41,622 bases of DNA from JBHJGU01 sp050331475. GTDB taxonomy: Bacteria > Pseudomonadota > Alphaproteobacteria > Caulobacterales > Maricaulaceae. The position numbers and the translations under genes are program-made. The DNA is taken from assembly GCA_050331475.1 (NCBI GenBank), contig JBHJGU010000120.1:1-41622 (forward strand). Direction: 5' to 3'. The notes under the pieces were generated by a model. It did no database searches. It saw only the letters and a list, made by a program, of their open reading frames with translations, and was not told the origin of the DNA. The number at the start of each line of letters is the position of its first letter. Within the stretch, counting starts at the first letter, position 1. Below, piece after piece: positions 1-7,724 of this stretch.

Positions 1-222
1 GCGGCCGCCTCTGGACTCGATGTGTTCGACGCGGGCGCCGGGTTCCGAGATGTCGGTCTGTCCAGCGTCCTGTCCTATCAGTTGTCGAAGAGATGGTCGC
101 TCAATTCGGTCGTGAGTTACTCACGGCTGATCGGTGACGCCGCCGACAGCCCCATCGTCACCGAAGAGGGGTCGCCTAATCAAGTCTTCTTCGGAATGAA
201 TGTCGCGGTTCGTCTGTTCTAG
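1..222 (+). CDS. MipA/OmpV family outer-membrane protein, C-terminal fragment
   Basis: This is the 3' end of a gene that enters the window in frame from position 1 and stops at 220-222. The visible ~73 residues contain alternating beta-strand residues and end in Phe (VRLF), as outer-membrane barrels do. The pattern ASGL-x-x-FDAGAGF, a YSRLIGDAADSPIV segment and an SPNQ-F-F-G segment match the C-terminus of MipA/OmpV proteins, which are scaffolding or porin-like barrels linked to murein hydrolases. That link is family knowledge; the substrate here is unknown. The start lies outside the window. The flavoprotein gene follows after 56 bp and may be cotranscribed. Confidence 0.75.
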   Translation, partial: AAASGLDVFDAGAGFRDVGLSSVLSYQLSKRWSLNSVVSYSRLIGDAADSPIVTEEGSPNQVFFGMNVAVRLF

Positions 223-278
223 CGAGCAATTAGACGTCCAAACCCTATCAACACATCTGAGTTCAAGGACGACGTAAA

Positions 279-1487
279 ATGACCCAACGTATTCTCATCG
301 CAGGGGCAAGCATTGCGGGCCCAGTGACGGCCTATTGGCTCGCCAAGAATGGCTTTGACGTGACCCTTGTGGAGCGCGCGAAGCAGTTGCGGCGCGGCGG
401 CCAAAACATCGATATCTCCGACGCGGCGCGCGACGTCATCCGCATGATGGGCCTCGAAGACCAGGTTCGCGCGCGGCATACCGGCGAAAAGGGCCTGCAA
501 TTCGTCGACACCAACAACAAAGCGCGGGCGAGTTTTCCGGTGAGTAAGGCGGGCTCTTTGACCAAAGAGATCGAAATCTTACGCGGCGATCTCGCAGAAC
601 TTTTGGTCGACGTGACCAAAGACACGGTCACCTATCGGTTTGGCGACAGTATCACGGCGCTCAATGACACGGGCAGCAAGGTCCAGGTCGCGTTCGAGAG
701 CGGTGCGAGCGACGTATTCGATCTGGTCATCGCGGCGGATGGTATGAATTCGTCGACCCGTAAGCTAATCGTCGGAAATGACGACAACGAACGGTACATC
801 GGATGTTGGGGCTCGTACTTCACCATCCCCCGCACGGACGCGGACAATGATTGGTGGCGCTGGTACACCAGCCCCACAGGGGTCGTCGCCTTCTTGCGCC
901 CCGATAATCAAGGGACCATGCGGGCGGCCGTCAATTTCCTGAGCGACGACCCCAATCCGGGACAATTGTCCCTTGATGATAAGAAGCGGATCATCCGCGA
1001 GCGCCTTGAGGGGGCCGGATGGGAAAGCGAACGGATGGCCGCCGCCTTAGCGGACGCCGATGACGTTTATCTTGGACCGTTGACCCAAATCCACGCAAAA
1101 CACTGGCACCGGGGTCGGTTGGCGCTGGTCGGCGACGCGGCGCATTGCCCAACACCCTATACCGGCATGGGCACGACGCTCGCTATTATCGGGGCCTATG
1201 TGCTTGCTCAAGCGCTCTCTGCTCATGATCGACCCGAAGACGCCTTCCAGGCCTATGAGCAAACCTTTCGCCCCTTCGCTGAGGAAGCCCAGAAACTGCC
1301 GCCGGGTGTTCCCAACGCCGCCTACGCAAAGTCTAAGTTCAAAGTCGCCCTGATCAACACCGGAGCCTCCATTGCCGCCTCAGCTCCGGTTCAGGCGCTG
1401 ATCTCGCTTTTCAGTGGCGGCGGGAGCGATGAAAACAAGTTTACCCTGCCCGATTACACGCGCCGCCCAGAGCCGGTTGGCGGCTAG
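279..1487 (+). CDS. FAD-dependent monooxygenase (aromatic hydroxylase type)
   Basis: A 402-residue class A flavoprotein monooxygenase, close to the usual length of about 380-400. The N-terminal Rossmann motif is GASIAG at residues 9-14 (Ser in place of the middle Gly, seen in many relatives), with the ribose-binding Glu32 at the end of strand 2. A DG motif lies at 154-155, and the second FAD motif GDAAH at 285-289 is followed by a Pro and a Gly-rich helix start. Such enzymes use NAD(P)H and O2 to hydroxylate aromatic or polyketide-like substrates; some inactivate tetracyclines or rifamycins. Nothing here fixes the substrate. The ATG is preceded by AAGGA about 9 bases upstream. The gene ends on the plus strand facing the convergent ygfZ-like gene. 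Confidence 0.88.
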   Translation: MTQRILIAGASIAGPVTAYWLAKNGFDVTLVERAKQLRRGGQNIDISDAARDVIRMMGLEDQVRARHTGEKGLQFVDTNNKARASFPVSKAGSLTKEIEILRGDLAELLVDVTKDTVTYRFGDSITALNDTGSKVQVAFESGASDVFDLVIAADGMNSSTRKLIVGNDDNERYIGCWGSYFTIPRTDADNDWWRWYTSPTGVVAFLRPDNQGTMRAAVNFLSDDPNPGQLSLDDKKRIIRERLEGAGWESERMAAALADADDVYLGPLTQIHAKHWHRGRLALVGDAAHCPTPYTGMGTTLAIIGAYVLAQALSAHDRPEDAFQAYEQTFRPFAEEAQKLPPGVPNAAYAKSKFKVALINTGASIAASAPVQALISLFSGGGSDENKFTLPDYTRRPEPVGG

Positions 1488-1636
1488 CGTACGACGGAAA
1501 GATCGTGTGGGCTGGCTCGCTATCGGTCGCGTGCGACCGTCGCGGGCCAGCGCCCATTACGGGCGGTCTTAACGGCGTCCCACGGAAAACGATCCGCCAA
1601 GGCCTGGCGCTATGGCGAAACAAGCCGGAGGAGTTT

Positions 1637-2485
1637 CTAACCGTCCTGCCCCAACAACCAATCGGCGTTGACAATCCGGCCGCGAGCGCCGTCTGCGGTT
1701 TTAAGCGTCTCGCCCCAGGCCTGCGCCTCCGCTATTCGGTCGACCCGCAGCACGGCGAGCGCGCGCGTCTCCAACGTGGTCAGGGTTTCACCCACCGGCA
1801 GGTCGTCGAGCGTCAACGCCGCGCCCGGCGCGACGGGCTGGTCGAAATCCAAAAGCAGCGTGCGTTTGCGCTGCCCACCTTTGCGCTTCATGCGGCTGAC
1901 CACTTCTTGGCCGATGAAACAGCCCTTTTTGAAATCCACCCCATGGCGCAAATCCATGTTCACATCGGCGGGGAAGAGCTGGTTGGGCGCGAAATCCGGC
2001 CCGCATTCGGCCAAACCCACCTCGAACTTCGCCACGCGCCACGCCTCGTCCGCGGACGCGTCCAGGGCTTCAAGCGGGGCGACTTGGCGCTGACCCAGCC
2101 CCGCGCCGCGGGGGTCGGCCCAGCCCGCGCCGTTCGCGCCTGAACCGTCCGTACTGGGGGCCGTCCAGCCCACGCCATGGGTGTCGGAACAGTCCGCCAG
2201 CTCCACAGTCGCGCGCAGCTTATAAAGCTTGAGCCGCTTATGGAGATCTGCGGCCGTGTGGGTTGCGGTGTCGAGCCAGAGCCCGTCCGCGCCATCGGCG
2301 CTGATCACCATCTCGGCGAGGATCTTGCCTTGCGGGCTGAGCAGGGCGGCGAAGGCGGCCTGGTCTGGGCTGACGCGATCAAGGTTTTGGGTCACCAGCC
2401 CTTGAAGCAGGCTGCGCGCATCGGGCCCGCGCAGGGCGATGACGGCGCGATCGCTCAGCCGTCGCGGCGGCGGCGTATGGGTCAT
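1637..2485 (-). CDS. ygfZ: YgfZ/GcvT-like folate-binding protein (Fe-S cluster / tRNA modification)
   Basis: A 282-residue homologue of YgfZ, a tetrahydrofolate-binding relative of glycine-cleavage T protein that supports repair or assembly of certain Fe-S enzymes such as the MiaB tRNA thiolase. The signature K-G-C-F-I-G-Q-E is intact at residues 187-194; its cysteine is the functionally important residue in the family. The N-terminal part (ALRGPDARSLLQG) matches the T-protein fold. The middle, around 105-130, carries a Gly/Ala/Ser/Asp-rich insertion (STDGSGANGAG) that looks like a lineage-specific loop. The start is well defined: GGAGGT six bases before ATG. It is divergent from the glycosyltransferase gene with 65 bp between starts, so that gap must hold both promoters. 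Confidence 0.88.
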   Translation of the reverse strand: MTHTPPPRRLSDRAVIALRGPDARSLLQGLVTQNLDRVSPDQAAFAALLSPQGKILAEMVISADGADGLWLDTATHTAADLHKRLKLYKLRATVELADCSDTHGVGWTAPSTDGSGANGAGWADPRGAGLGQRQVAPLEALDASADEAWRVAKFEVGLAECGPDFAPNQLFPADVNMDLRHGVDFKKGCFIGQEVVSRMKRKGGQRKRTLLLDFDQPVAPGAALTLDDLPVGETLTTLETRALAVLRVDRIAEAQAWGETLKTADGARGRIVNADWLLGQDG

Positions 2486-2550
2486 GAGGGGACCTCCATG
2501 GTGAAATCCTACCTAGGCGCGCGCGCCGGGCTTGGCTATCCCCTGCGGCG

Positions 2551-3522
2551 ATGGAGCGGATCCTCATTCTCAGTTGGACGCGGATTGGCGACGGGGTGCT
2601 CTCCTCCGGCGTGGTGGGGGCGTTGGCCGAGCGCTATCCCGAGGCTCGGCTCACCTTGGTGTGCGGTCCGCTGGCGACGCCCCTGTTTCGCGCGGCCCCA
2701 GGCGTGGTGCGGCTGCATCCGCTGATCAAGCGCCGGTTTGACGGCCATTGGCTGGACTTTCTGCGCCGGTTTTCCGGTCGGCGGTGGGACTGGGTCGTGG
2801 ATTTGCGTAACGCCTTCGCCAGCCGGCTGTTGCCTGCGGCCCGGCGCACCGCCTCCACCAAGGTGCGCGATCGCAACAAAGTCTATGAAGCTGCGAGCGC
2901 CATCGGGGCGGACCCCCCGCCTGCGCCGCGTCTCTTCCTCGATGATCGCGCGCGCGACGCCGCGGATCGGCTGTTAGGACCGGACCCGCGCCCGATCCTG
3001 GCGCTCGGCCCCGGGGCGGCGCGGGCGGCCAAGCTCTGGCCCGCGGATCGGTTCGCGCGCCTGGCGCAAGCCCTGACCGGACCGGACGGCGCGCTTGCCG
3101 GCGCGCGGGTTCTCGCGCTGGGCGGACCGGGCGAGCAGGCGTTGGGCGCGCAAGCCTTGGCGGGGACGCCGGCGGACTGCCAGATCAACGGGGTCGATGC
3201 GTTGGACATTCTCGGCGCAGGGGCGGCTTTGGCGCGGGCGCGCCTGTTTATCGGCAATGACTCCGGGCTCATGCATATGGCGGCGGCGGCGGGAACGCCG
3301 ACGCTGGGTCTGTTTGGTCCCACCGATGAGCGGCTTTATGGCCCGTGGGGGCCTTATGCGCGCGCATTGCGCGGTCCGCGCGGGTTTGCGGCGTCGCGTG
3401 CGCTCGATCCTAAGCTCTTAGGCGAATGCGGCCTGTTGGACGATTTGTCCGTAGACGCCGTCGCCCAGGCCGCGGACACTCTGCTCAAACGCAGGGAGGC
3501 GCACAATGACGGCGACGTTTGA
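2551..3522 (+). CDS. Glycosyltransferase family 9 (LPS heptosyltransferase-like)
   Basis: A 323-residue GT-B fold glycosyltransferase of the GT9/ADP-heptose:LPS heptosyltransferase group, which acts at the cytoplasmic face on the lipopolysaccharide core. The N-terminal strand ILILSWTRIGDGVLSS corresponds to the acceptor-side loop of the family (usually R-x-G-D-x-x-x-x-x-P). The donor-binding C-terminal lobe shows LALGPGA, an LGGPGE segment and the signature IGNDSGLMHMAAAAGTP from residue 234, followed by LFGPT. The exact sugar and acceptor cannot be told. The start has only a weak ribosome site. The 3' end overlaps the next gene by 17 bp, suggesting translational coupling, although the two products have no obvious shared pathway. 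Confidence 0.85.
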   Translation: MERILILSWTRIGDGVLSSGVVGALAERYPEARLTLVCGPLATPLFRAAPGVVRLHPLIKRRFDGHWLDFLRRFSGRRWDWVVDLRNAFASRLLPAARRTASTKVRDRNKVYEAASAIGADPPPAPRLFLDDRARDAADRLLGPDPRPILALGPGAARAAKLWPADRFARLAQALTGPDGALAGARVLALGGPGEQALGAQALAGTPADCQINGVDALDILGAGAALARARLFIGNDSGLMHMAAAAGTPTLGLFGPTDERLYGPWGPYARALRGPRGFAASRALDPKLLGECGLLDDLSVDAVAQAADTLLKRREAHNDGDV

Positions 3523-4846
3523 TCTGATTGTCAGCGGCGGGGTGTTGGTGAACCAAGACGGGACGGGGCCAGGCGATGTTGGCGTTAAGGACGGACGCAT
3601 CGCGGCGATCGGCGATCTAGGCCAAGCCTCTGCGGGTGAACGGATCGACGCGGCGGGCCTTCATGTCTTGCCCGGCGTGGTCGACAGCCAGGTGCACTTT
3701 CGAGAGCCGGGCCTGGAGTGGAAAGAAAACCTCGAGGCCGGATCACGCGGGGCGGTCTTGGGCGGGGTGACCACCGTCTTCGAAATGCCCAACACCGAGC
3801 CCACCACCACCGATCCGGACGCCTTGGCGGACAAGCTCGCCCGCGCCAAAGGCCGCATGCATTGCGATCACGCGTTTTATGTGGGCGGCACCCATCAGAA
3901 CGCCGATGAGCTGGGCGAGTTGGAGCGCTTGCCCGGATGCTGCGGGGTGAAGGTGTTCATGGGCGCCTCCACCGGGTCGCTGTTAATCAAGGATGACGAG
4001 GGGGTGGAGCGGGTGCTCAAAGCTATCCGCCGCCGCGCCGCCTTCCATTCCGAAGACGAATACCGGCTGGCCGAACGGCGCGGGCTGGCGCGCACCGGCG
4101 ATTGGACCAGCCATCCCGAGGTGCGCGACGTGGAAGCCGCACTCAGCTCCACCCAACGCTTGCTGCGGCTTGCGCGCAAAACCGGTAAGCGTATCCACGT
4201 TCTGCACATCACCACGGCCGAAGAAATCGCGCTTTTGGCGGAGAACAAGGACATCGCGAGTGTGGAGGTGACGCCCCAACACCTGACCCTCGCCGCGCCG
4301 GAGGCTTATGAAACCCTCAAAGGCCGGGCGCAAATGAACCCTCCCATCCGTGAACAATCCCATGTGGACGCGCTTTGGGCGGGCGTGCGGGCGGGGGTCG
4401 TCGACGTGTTTGGCTCCGATCACGCGCCCCACACGCTAGAGGAAAAGGCCAAGCCCTATCCCGCCTCGCCTTCGGGCATGCCGGGGGTGCAGACGTTGGT
4501 TCCGATCCTGCTCGACCACGTCAATGCGGGCCGGTTAAGCCTTGAGCGGTTTGTTGATCTCACCTCCCATGGACCGCAGCGGGTTTTCGGCATGGCCGGG
4601 AAGGGGCGCATGGCCAAAGGCTATGACGCGGACCTGACCCTGGTGGACATGAAAGCGCGCCGCACCTTGGACGACGCGCAAATGGCCAATGTTTCCGGCT
4701 GGACGCCGTTTCATGGCCGCACGGTGACCGGCTGGCCGACCATGACCATCATCCGGGGACGGGTTGTGATGGCGGAGGACGAAATCGTCGCTCCGGGCCT
4801 GGGTGAGCCAGCGCGGTTTCAAGAAGCCCTGAGCGTGGACGGTTAA
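3506..4846 (+). CDS. Dihydroorotase-type amidohydrolase (class I, Gln variant)
   Basis: A 446-residue cyclic amidohydrolase. Dihydroorotases close carbamoyl-aspartate to dihydroorotate in pyrimidine synthesis. The fold landmarks are all present: metal-site strand DSQVHFREPG (60-69), carboxylated-lysine candidate K149 in GVKVF, H181, H231/H234, and Asp305 in GSDHAPH, then an EEKAKPYPASPSG loop. The usual HxH metal pair reads Q-V-H (Gln62, His64), so one metal ligand is replaced. From memory the same Gln occurs in other alphaproteobacterial members, so it is probably a subfamily trait. AGGGAGG lies seven bases before the ATG, inside the end of the glycosyltransferase gene. Dihydroorotase is the likeliest role; a different ureido or amide substrate remains possible. 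Confidence 0.82.
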   Translation: MTATFDLIVSGGVLVNQDGTGPGDVGVKDGRIAAIGDLGQASAGERIDAAGLHVLPGVVDSQVHFREPGLEWKENLEAGSRGAVLGGVTTVFEMPNTEPTTTDPDALADKLARAKGRMHCDHAFYVGGTHQNADELGELERLPGCCGVKVFMGASTGSLLIKDDEGVERVLKAIRRRAAFHSEDEYRLAERRGLARTGDWTSHPEVRDVEAALSSTQRLLRLARKTGKRIHVLHITTAEEIALLAENKDIASVEVTPQHLTLAAPEAYETLKGRAQMNPPIREQSHVDALWAGVRAGVVDVFGSDHAPHTLEEKAKPYPASPSGMPGVQTLVPILLDHVNAGRLSLERFVDLTSHGPQRVFGMAGKGRMAKGYDADLTLVDMKARRTLDDAQMANVSGWTPFHGRTVTGWPTMTIIRGRVVMAEDEIVAPGLGEPARFQEALSVDG

Positions 4847-4928
4847 AACCGTTTCAGCTTTGAAAACTTAGTTTTAGGACATTGCCGTCACCCTCTGACC
4901 AAAAGCCAAATCTTGGAGGAGCGCCGTC

Positions 4929-5015
4929 ATGAGCAAAGCGGATTTGAAACTTTTTCTCGCTGGTTTCGGCGCCTTGGCGTTGATGTTCGGCGCGGCGGCG
5001 AGCGCCTTCGTCTAA
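4929..5015 (+). CDS. 28-residue single-span membrane peptide
   Basis: A short gene encoding 28 residues: a charged start (MSKADLK) followed by a hydrophobic, Gly/Ala-rich segment LFLAGFGALALMFGAAASAF that would span or insert in the membrane. A very good ribosome site (TTGGAGGA) sits about eight bases before the ATG, which is the main reason to believe it is translated. It may instead be the signal-peptide part of a tiny secreted product, since the tail AAASAFV resembles a cleavage region. I do not recognise a family. It lies 82 bp after the dihydroorotase-type gene and just before a run of strong RNA hairpins ending in a terminator, so it may form a small transcript with that 3' structure. 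Confidence 0.55.
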   Translation: MSKADLKLFLAGFGALALMFGAAASAFV

Positions 5016-5368
5016 CGCTTAATCAGGGTTGGTGCTAAGATCGGCGCTGCGAGCTGCAGTTCATGCCAGCGCCGTGACCATCGTCACAGACGGGTAGGGG
5101 TCGAATTAGCCAAAAGATGACAGCGTGTGGCGTTTTTGTTGTCGACGCCTTTGCTCGTTCTCAAGAAACCTTGCTTTTTGCAACCGGGTCCTCGAGGCCC
5201 GGTTTTTTTTCTGAGCTGCAGATGGGGTGTTCGCCCGCCAATTGCAACGCATTTGAATAAACACGGTGATCACATCGTAAACGCGACCTGCCCGCAGCCT
5301 CTTGCTCTGAATGCTCAGGCCGGGCTACCTCCCTTGCCCGAACCGAGGTCTTGATCCAGGAGGCGCCC
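5016..5368 (+). other. 353-bp gap with structured leader or small-RNA candidate upstream of kbl
   Basis: No convincing gene fills this gap. It holds three hairpins and a terminator: GGCGCTG 5043-5049 with CAGCGCC 5067-5073; immediately after it GTGAC 5074-5078 with GTCAC 5083-5087 around a CATC loop; GGCGT around 5129 with GACGCC ending near 5149; then the terminator at 5182-5210. A 47-codon frame (5117-5260) starts at an ATG with no good ribosome site and reads through the terminator; it could be a leader peptide but may be chance. The region may be the 3' UTR of the 28-residue gene, a terminated small RNA, or an attenuating leader for kbl-tdh. I recognise no known riboswitch consensus in it. 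Confidence 0.4.
5182..5210 (+). terminator. Rho-independent terminator upstream of kbl
   Basis: AACCGGG pairs with CCCGGTT around a self-complementary CCTCGAGG core, and the stem is followed directly by a run of eight T. It points along the plus strand and ends 158 bp before the kbl start codon. It either ends the transcript carrying the 28-residue gene or acts as an attenuator. Confidence 0.8.
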
Positions 5369-6586
5369 ATGGCCGCCCCGAGCACAGCTGAGTTTTACGC
5401 CCGCGTCCGCGGCCAACTGGCCGATATTGACGCTCAGGGCCTCACCAAGCCCGAGCGCGTTATCAGCTCCAAGCAAGCGCCGGTGATCCGGGTGCGCCAA
5501 AACGGCGACGAGCGCACGGTGCTGAACTTTTGCGCGAACAATTATCTCGGCCTCGCCGACAGCCCGGCCTTGATCGAGGCGGGAACCGAGGCGTTGGAGC
5601 GCTGGGGCTCGGGCGTGGCCTCGGTGCGTTTCATCTGTGGCACTCAGACCTTGCACAAGGACCTCGAGCGCGCGATCGCGGATTATCTCGGTTATGAGGA
5701 CGCGATCCTGTTCGCGGCGTGTTTTGACGCCAATGGCGCGGTGTTCGAGCCGCTTTTCGGACCTGAGGACGCCATTATTTCCGACAGCCTCAACCACGCC
5801 TCAATCATTGACGGGGTGCGGCTGTGTAAAGCCAAGCGCTATCGCTTCGCGAATTCGGACATGGCGGATTTGGAATCCAAGCTGCAAGAGGCGGACACGG
5901 CGGGCGCGAAAGCCAAGATCATCGTCACCGACGGTGTGTTTTCCATGGACGGCTATATCGCCGATCTGGAGGGGATCACCGCGCTGGCTCGGCAATATGG
6001 CGCGCTGGTGATGGTGGATGATTGCCACGCCACCGGCTTTATGGGGCCCCAGGGTGCGGGCACGCCGCATCTGGCTGGCGTCCGAGACCAAGTGGACATT
6101 CTGACGGGCACGCTGGGCAAAGCGCTCGGCGGCGCCATGGGCGGGTTCATCTGCGCCCGCCAGGAGGTGGTGGATTGGCTTCGCCAGCGCGCGCGGCCGT
6201 ATCTGTTCTCTAATACGCTGGCGCCGGCGGTGGCGGGGGCGAGCCTCAAAGCGATCGAACTCGCCAGGGCCGGGGACGACCTGCGCGCCCAACTCACAGC
6301 CAACGCCGAACGCTTCCGCGACGGCATGACCGAGGCCGGCTTCACCCTGTTGCCGGGCCAACACCCCATCATCCCCGTCATGCTGGGCGAGGCGAAAACC
6401 GCGCAAGAGATGGCCGCTCGGCTGATGGAGGAGGGTGTCTATGTCATCGGCTTTTCTTACCCGGTGGTGCCCCACGGTCAGGCGCGCATCCGCACCCAAA
6501 TGTCCGCCGCCCATACGTTTGAGCAAATCGACCAGGCGATCGCCGCCTTCACCAAGGTGGGCCGTGAAATGGGGGTGGTGAGCTAA
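5369..6586 (+). CDS. kbl: 2-amino-3-ketobutyrate CoA ligase (glycine C-acetyltransferase)
   Basis: A 405-residue PLP enzyme of the alpha-oxoamine synthase family (E. coli Kbl has 398). It splits 2-amino-3-oxobutyrate with CoA into glycine and acetyl-CoA, the second step of threonine breakdown. Visible landmarks are NFCANNYLGLA near the start, the PLP aspartate and histidine in DDCHATGF (Asp217, His220), and the Schiff-base lysine Lys251 in TLGKALGGA. The frame is open back to a TTG at 5351, but AGGAGG at 5359-5364 sits just upstream of the ATG at 5369, so that start is chosen. The tdh gene begins three bases after the stop, giving the standard kbl-tdh operon in which Kbl takes up the unstable Tdh product. 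Confidence 0.95.
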   Translation: MAAPSTAEFYARVRGQLADIDAQGLTKPERVISSKQAPVIRVRQNGDERTVLNFCANNYLGLADSPALIEAGTEALERWGSGVASVRFICGTQTLHKDLERAIADYLGYEDAILFAACFDANGAVFEPLFGPEDAIISDSLNHASIIDGVRLCKAKRYRFANSDMADLESKLQEADTAGAKAKIIVTDGVFSMDGYIADLEGITALARQYGALVMVDDCHATGFMGPQGAGTPHLAGVRDQVDILTGTLGKALGGAMGGFICARQEVVDWLRQRARPYLFSNTLAPAVAGASLKAIELARAGDDLRAQLTANAERFRDGMTEAGFTLLPGQHPIIPVMLGEAKTAQEMAARLMEEGVYVIGFSYPVVPHGQARIRTQMSAAHTFEQIDQAIAAFTKVGREMGVVS

Positions 6587-6589
6587 GCC

Positions 6590-7621
6590 ATGAAAGCCCT
6601 GATTAAATCCAAGCCCGAGCCCGGCATCTGGATGGGTGAAGAACCCGCTCCGGAGTTGGGGCCGGGGGATGTGCTCATCAAAGTGCGCCGCACCGCGATT
6701 TGCGGCACCGACATGCACATTTACGACTGTCATGATTGGGCGGCGGCCACCGTGCCCACCCCCATGATTGTCGGCCATGAATACTCCGGTGAGATTGTCG
6801 ACATCGGTCCCGGGGTCACTCGCAAAGACCTGCGCTTAGGCATGCGCGTCTCAGGGGAGGGGCATATCGTGGGCGACACCAGCCGCGCGGTGCGCGCCGG
6901 CCGCTTCCATTTGGACCCGGAAACCGCGGGCCTGGGCGTCAACCGCCCCGGCGCATTTGCGGAATACCTGGTGCTGCCGGCGTTTAACGTGGTGCCTCTG
7001 CCCGATGCGGAGGATGACGATCTCGCCGCAATCCTCGATCCGCTTGGCAATGCGGTGCACACCGCTTTGGCGTTTGATCTGGTGGGCGAGGATGTGCTGG
7101 TCACCGGCGCCGGGCCGATCGGGGTGATGGCGGCCGCCGTCGCGCGCCATTGCGCGGCGCGCCATGTGGTGATCACCGATGTGAACCCTTACCGGCTCGA
7201 TCTCGCCGCTCAAGTGGCCGACGTGCGCCCGGTCAATGTGGCCCAAGAAGACTTAAACGCGGTCATGGCCAGGCTCGGCATGACCGAAGGCTTTGATGTG
7301 GGGCTCGAAATGTCCGGCGCGAAACCGGCGTTCGATCAAATGCTCGACGCGATGGTTATGGGCGGCAAGATCGCCATGCTCGGCCTGCCGGGGGGCGAAA
7401 CGGCGACCAATTGGTCGAAAATCATCCTCAAGGCGCTCACGATCAAAGGCGTTTACGGCCGGGAGATGTTTGAGACCTGGTACAAAATGCTCGCCATGCT
7501 GCAATCCGGGCTCGACGTCTCCAAGGTGATCACCCACCGCCTGCCTGTGGAGCGCTACCAAGAAGGCTTTGACGCCATGGGCTCGGGCCGCTCTGGCAAG
7601 GTCGTGCTCAGTTGGACCTAG
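6590..7621 (+). CDS. tdh: L-threonine 3-dehydrogenase lacking the structural zinc site
   Basis: A 343-residue medium-chain dehydrogenase, colinear with E. coli Tdh (341). It oxidises L-threonine to 2-amino-3-oxobutyrate with NAD+. Catalytic-site residues are kept: Cys38, Thr40 and His43 in CGTDMHIY, and His63-Glu64 in GHEY. The NAD motif GAGPIG is at 173-178. The lobe that in E. coli carries four structural-zinc cysteines (C93, C96, C99, C107) is aligned without gaps but reads Gly95, Ser98, Val101 and Asp109 here, so the second zinc cannot be bound in the usual way. The flanks (SGEGHI and GVNRPG) are conserved, so this is not misalignment. The stop codon TAG abuts a palindromic repeat. Confidence 0.94.
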   Translation: MKALIKSKPEPGIWMGEEPAPELGPGDVLIKVRRTAICGTDMHIYDCHDWAAATVPTPMIVGHEYSGEIVDIGPGVTRKDLRLGMRVSGEGHIVGDTSRAVRAGRFHLDPETAGLGVNRPGAFAEYLVLPAFNVVPLPDAEDDDLAAILDPLGNAVHTALAFDLVGEDVLVTGAGPIGVMAAAVARHCAARHVVITDVNPYRLDLAAQVADVRPVNVAQEDLNAVMARLGMTEGFDVGLEMSGAKPAFDQMLDAMVMGGKIAMLGLPGGETATNWSKIILKALTIKGVYGREMFETWYKMLAMLQSGLDVSKVITHRLPVERYQEGFDAMGSGRSGKVVLSWT

Positions 7622-7724
7622 AGCGTTTTCAGCAAAAGTGTAAGCGGTTTTGCGGTTCGAAAACGCGATAAACCGTAGACTTAGAGCCGCTTCTCGACCC
7701 TGATTAAATTGAACCGGCTCTAGA
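7619..7724 (+). repeat. Alphaproteobacterial-type palindromic intergenic repeat, copy 1
   Basis: A ~105 bp element starting at the tdh stop codon (TAGAGCGTTTTC) and running into the last codons of the convergent GNAT-nitrilase gene. It has two arms: an AGCGTTTTC...GAAAACGC palindrome, and an AGAGCCG...CCGGCTCT palindrome with an A/T-rich centre. A diverged copy lies at 13164-13268 in the opposite orientation; roughly three quarters of positions match by eye. The style (TAGAGCGTTTTC ... GAAAACGCG) is one I recall as common between genes in Alphaproteobacteria. It may also serve as a two-way transcription end between convergent genes. Confidence 0.75.

Noticed and set aside
1..8. NotI recognition sequence GCGGCCGC at the first base, suggesting a vector junction
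   Set aside because: The bases translate in frame into the AAASGL segment expected in MipA/OmpV proteins, so they are probably native.
5117..5260. 47-codon frame reading through the terminator upstream of kbl, with several Val codons near its start
   Set aside because: The ribosome site is poor and the residues are not those regulated by threonine or glycine; kept only as a possibility within the leader finding.
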